Source of the DNA: Methanomassiliicoccales archaeon
Lineage (GTDB): Archaea; Thermoplasmatota; Thermoplasmata; Methanomassiliicoccales; Methanomethylophilaceae
Reading direction: 5' to 3'
DNA: 6,935 nt
NCBI GenBank assembly: GCA_900767505.1
Contig: CAAFZG010000161.1
Location: forward strand, 1-6,935
The translations under genes were made by a program, and so were the position numbers. The first letter of the stretch is position 1. The number at the start of each line of letters is the position of its first letter. The notes beneath the pieces were generated by a model. The model was not told where the DNA came from. It was given only the letters and a program-made list of their open reading frames with translations, and did not search any database. Shown in pieces: positions 5,547-6,935 of the stretch.

Positions 5547-5554
5547 TATTTAAG
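5547..5554. promoter_or_regulatory. Shared central TATA element of the divergent flpA / NAD kinase pair
   Basis: The only AT-rich stretch in the 55 bp between the two start codons is TATTTAAG. On the minus strand it reads CTTAAATA, close to the archaeal box A consensus, about 28 bp from the flpA ATG. On the plus strand it is a weaker match, about 27 bp from the NAD kinase ATG. Both spacings place transcription start at or near the start codon, fitting leaderless mRNAs in both directions. No purine-rich BRE is obvious on either side. Dual use is inferred from position and the absence of any alternative element. Confidence 0.6.
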
Positions 5555-5576
5555 AGGGGAGAGCATCGCAGACGTC

Positions 5577-6935
5577 ATGATCACGATGGAAACCCTTTCC
5601 GCGATTGCGGACGCCATCCAGGCAGAGATAATCAAGATCCCCGATTCCGATTCGAAGGCAGAGGTAGTCTGCATGGGCGCCGACGGAACGCCCACGAAGG
5701 AGATCGACAAGGTCGCGGAGAATGCGGCGCTGATGTACATCCAGAGGAACTCCATCCCCCTCAACATACTGAGCGAGGAGATCGGATTCGTGGACAACGG
5801 CGCGGAGGAGACATTGGTGATCGATCCGATAGACGGGACATCCAACGCCATCGCGGGGATACCGTATTTCACCATATCCTTGGCAGTAGGGAAGGATTCC
5901 CTCTCCGGAATACGTCTGGGATACCTGAGGAATCCTGTCACGGGGGATGTCTATTCCGCGGAGAAGGGCAAGGGGGCGTTCAAGAACGGCGTTCCCATCC
6001 GCGTCCGCGAGGCCGATCTCGATGATCTGTTCGTGATGATCTACATGGGGAACGGGGCCCATCCCGACTCCTATGCCGTGGCCAAGGCCGTGAAGTCCTC
6101 CCGCTCCCTCGGATGCGCTTCCTTGGAGATGGCCATAGTCGCCGAAGGCGAGGCGGACGGTTTCCTGGTCAAGGCGGAACGTTATACCAGGTCGGTCCGC
6201 ATCGTGGACATCGCCGCCAGCACGATCATACTCAGGGAGGCCGGCGGAGAGGTCTACAATCTCGAAGGCGAGGTCCTGGAGATGCCCTTCGACATCGAGC
6301 ACAGGTCCAACATCCTCGCCATAGGCGATATGAGGGTATACAATCTCATCATCCGTCACCGTGACGTCCGTCAGGAACACAGGTACGGGATATACACCAA
6401 CACCAGCATCAAGCATGCCGTCGACTATACGAGACAGGTCATGGATGCGCTCGGAGACAGCACATACTATGTGGATAGCCAGATCGCCGATGTCATGGGC
6501 ATTCCTGGCGTCCCGCTCCAGGAGATGGATGCGGACATCGTCATCGTGGTCGGCGGCGACGGGACGCTCCTCAGAGCACTTCAGCACACGGATGCGAAGG
6601 TCATCGGCGTCAACGGAGGAAGCGTAGGATTCCTGGCCGAGATAGATCACGACGACATCGCAGGGGGCATACAGCGTCTTCTCGCAGAGGACTACATAAT
6701 CGAGACACGGTTCAAGCTCAGCTGCTGGTATAACGGCGAATATCTTCTGGATTCCGTGAACGAAGCGGTGGTCCACACGGATTCCGTTGCCAAGATCAGG
6801 CATTTCAAAGTGTATGTCGACGATGTTCTGGCCTCCGAGCTCAGGGCCGACGGTGTGATAATTTCTACTCCCACTGGTTCCACATGCTATGCGATGAGTC
6901 TCGGCGCCCCGTACATGGACCCCAACGTGAAGGCC
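5577..6935 (+). CDS. Bifunctional NADP phosphatase / NAD kinase (3' end outside the window)
   Basis: The 453 residues in the window form two enzymes in one chain. Residues about 4-255 are an inositol-monophosphatase-superfamily domain with metal site SEEIGF (66-71, Glu67/Glu68), VIDPIDGTSN (81-90, Asp83 and Asp86) and VDIAAS (210-215, Asp211). Residues from about 268 on are an NAD kinase with VVGGDGTLLRA (324-334), GVNGGSVGFL (344-353), NEAVV (395-399) and DGVIISTPTGSTCYA (425-439). The architecture matches the euryarchaeal NADP phosphatase/NAD kinase typified by MJ0917 of Methanocaldococcus jannaschii (574 residues), so roughly the last 100 residues lie outside. The kinase makes NADP from NAD, and the phosphatase reverses this. 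ATG 5577 is preferred over ATG 5586 because it sits at leaderless distance from the element at 5547-5554. The only Shine-Dalgarno-like run (GGGGAG, 5556-5561) is 15 nt away. Confidence 0.94.
   Translation, partial: MITMETLSAIADAIQAEIIKIPDSDSKAEVVCMGADGTPTKEIDKVAENAALMYIQRNSIPLNILSEEIGFVDNGAEETLVIDPIDGTSNAIAGIPYFTISLAVGKDSLSGIRLGYLRNPVTGDVYSAEKGKGAFKNGVPIRVREADLDDLFVMIYMGNGAHPDSYAVAKAVKSSRSLGCASLEMAIVAEGEADGFLVKAERYTRSVRIVDIAASTIILREAGGEVYNLEGEVLEMPFDIEHRSNILAIGDMRVYNLIIRHRDVRQEHRYGIYTNTSIKHAVDYTRQVMDALGDSTYYVDSQIADVMGIPGVPLQEMDADIVIVVGGDGTLLRALQHTDAKVIGVNGGSVGFLAEIDHDDIAGGIQRLLAEDYIIETRFKLSCWYNGEYLLDSVNEAVVHTDSVAKIRHFKVYVDDVLASELRADGVIISTPTGSTCYAMSLGAPYMDPNVKA

Noticed and set aside
5522..5941. 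Long N-terminal extension of fibrillarin (359-residue version)
   Set aside because: The extension is antisense to the NAD kinase gene, crosses the TATA element, and shows no fibrillarin homology before residue 1 of the 219-residue form.
4493..6025. 510-codon plus-strand open frame
   Set aside because: It crosses the Nudix gene, flpA, the divergent promoter and the start of the NAD kinase in the wrong frame. The translation is low-complexity and rich in His and Arg.
5550..6803. 417-codon minus-strand open frame
   Set aside because: It is antisense to the NADP phosphatase/NAD kinase, whose plus-strand reading has both sets of catalytic motifs.
1..6935. CRISPR array, insertion sequence, prophage or defence island
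   Set aside because: No spaced repeats, transposase motifs, terminal inverted repeats or defence-type domains were seen. Apart from one transporter, the gene content is core archaeal housekeeping.

Overview
The window is archaeal. It carries an archaeal-type ribosomal protein S15, a Kae1 protein, a fibrillarin, a DHH-family exonuclease and an NADP phosphatase/NAD kinase fusion, and several genes are preceded by TATA boxes rather than bacterial -35/-10 promoters. The moderately GC-rich coding sequence and the gene types would suit a euryarchaeon, possibly a Methanomassiliicoccales/Thermoplasmata relative, but that placement is an inference from memory. Nothing in the window (methanogenesis or pyrrolysine genes, for example) proves it.

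Layout, left to right. (1) 1-896, minus: the first 298 residues of an AGCS-family sodium:alanine/glycine symporter whose C-terminus lies outside the window. It is visible only on the minus strand as an ORF running off the edge. (2) 897-1320: 424 bp without a convincing gene. It contains an AT-rich promoter zone, a T-tract, a 9-bp direct repeat, an imperfect dyad, and a symporter leader with two alternative hairpins over the Shine-Dalgarno sequence. (3) 1321-1396, minus: tRNA-Val(GAC) with an encoded CCA and its own upstream TATA box. (4) 1397-1608: the tRNA promoter and the kae1 promoter. (5) 1609-2592, plus: kae1, without a fused Bud32 kinase. (6) 5521 down to 2576, minus: a tightly packed cluster of flpA (fibrillarin), a Nudix hydrolase, rps15 and a DHH/RecJ-like phosphoesterase. 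rps15 has its own internal promoter. The last gene overlaps the end of kae1 convergently by 17 bp. (7) 5577-6935, plus: a bifunctional NADP phosphatase/NAD kinase, truncated by the window edge, divergent from flpA.

Most of the window serves translation and RNA modification. Kae1 is the catalytic subunit for t6A in ANN-decoding tRNAs, fibrillarin 2'-O-methylates rRNA and tRNA guided by box C/D sRNAs, S15 is a small-subunit protein, and tRNA-Val is a translation substrate. The DHH protein belongs to the archaeal RecJ/GAN-like group, often found beside rps15. The NADP phosphatase/NAD kinase sets the NAD/NADP balance, and the symporter imports small amino acids.

I saw no CRISPR array, transposon, phage or defence locus, and no clear undescribed system. 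The most interesting signals are regulatory. One AT-rich element sits at the centre of the 55-bp flpA/NAD kinase divergent interval and is spaced for two leaderless transcripts. The symporter leader has a switch-like pair of competing hairpins. Kae1 ends where fused homologues continue into Bud32.
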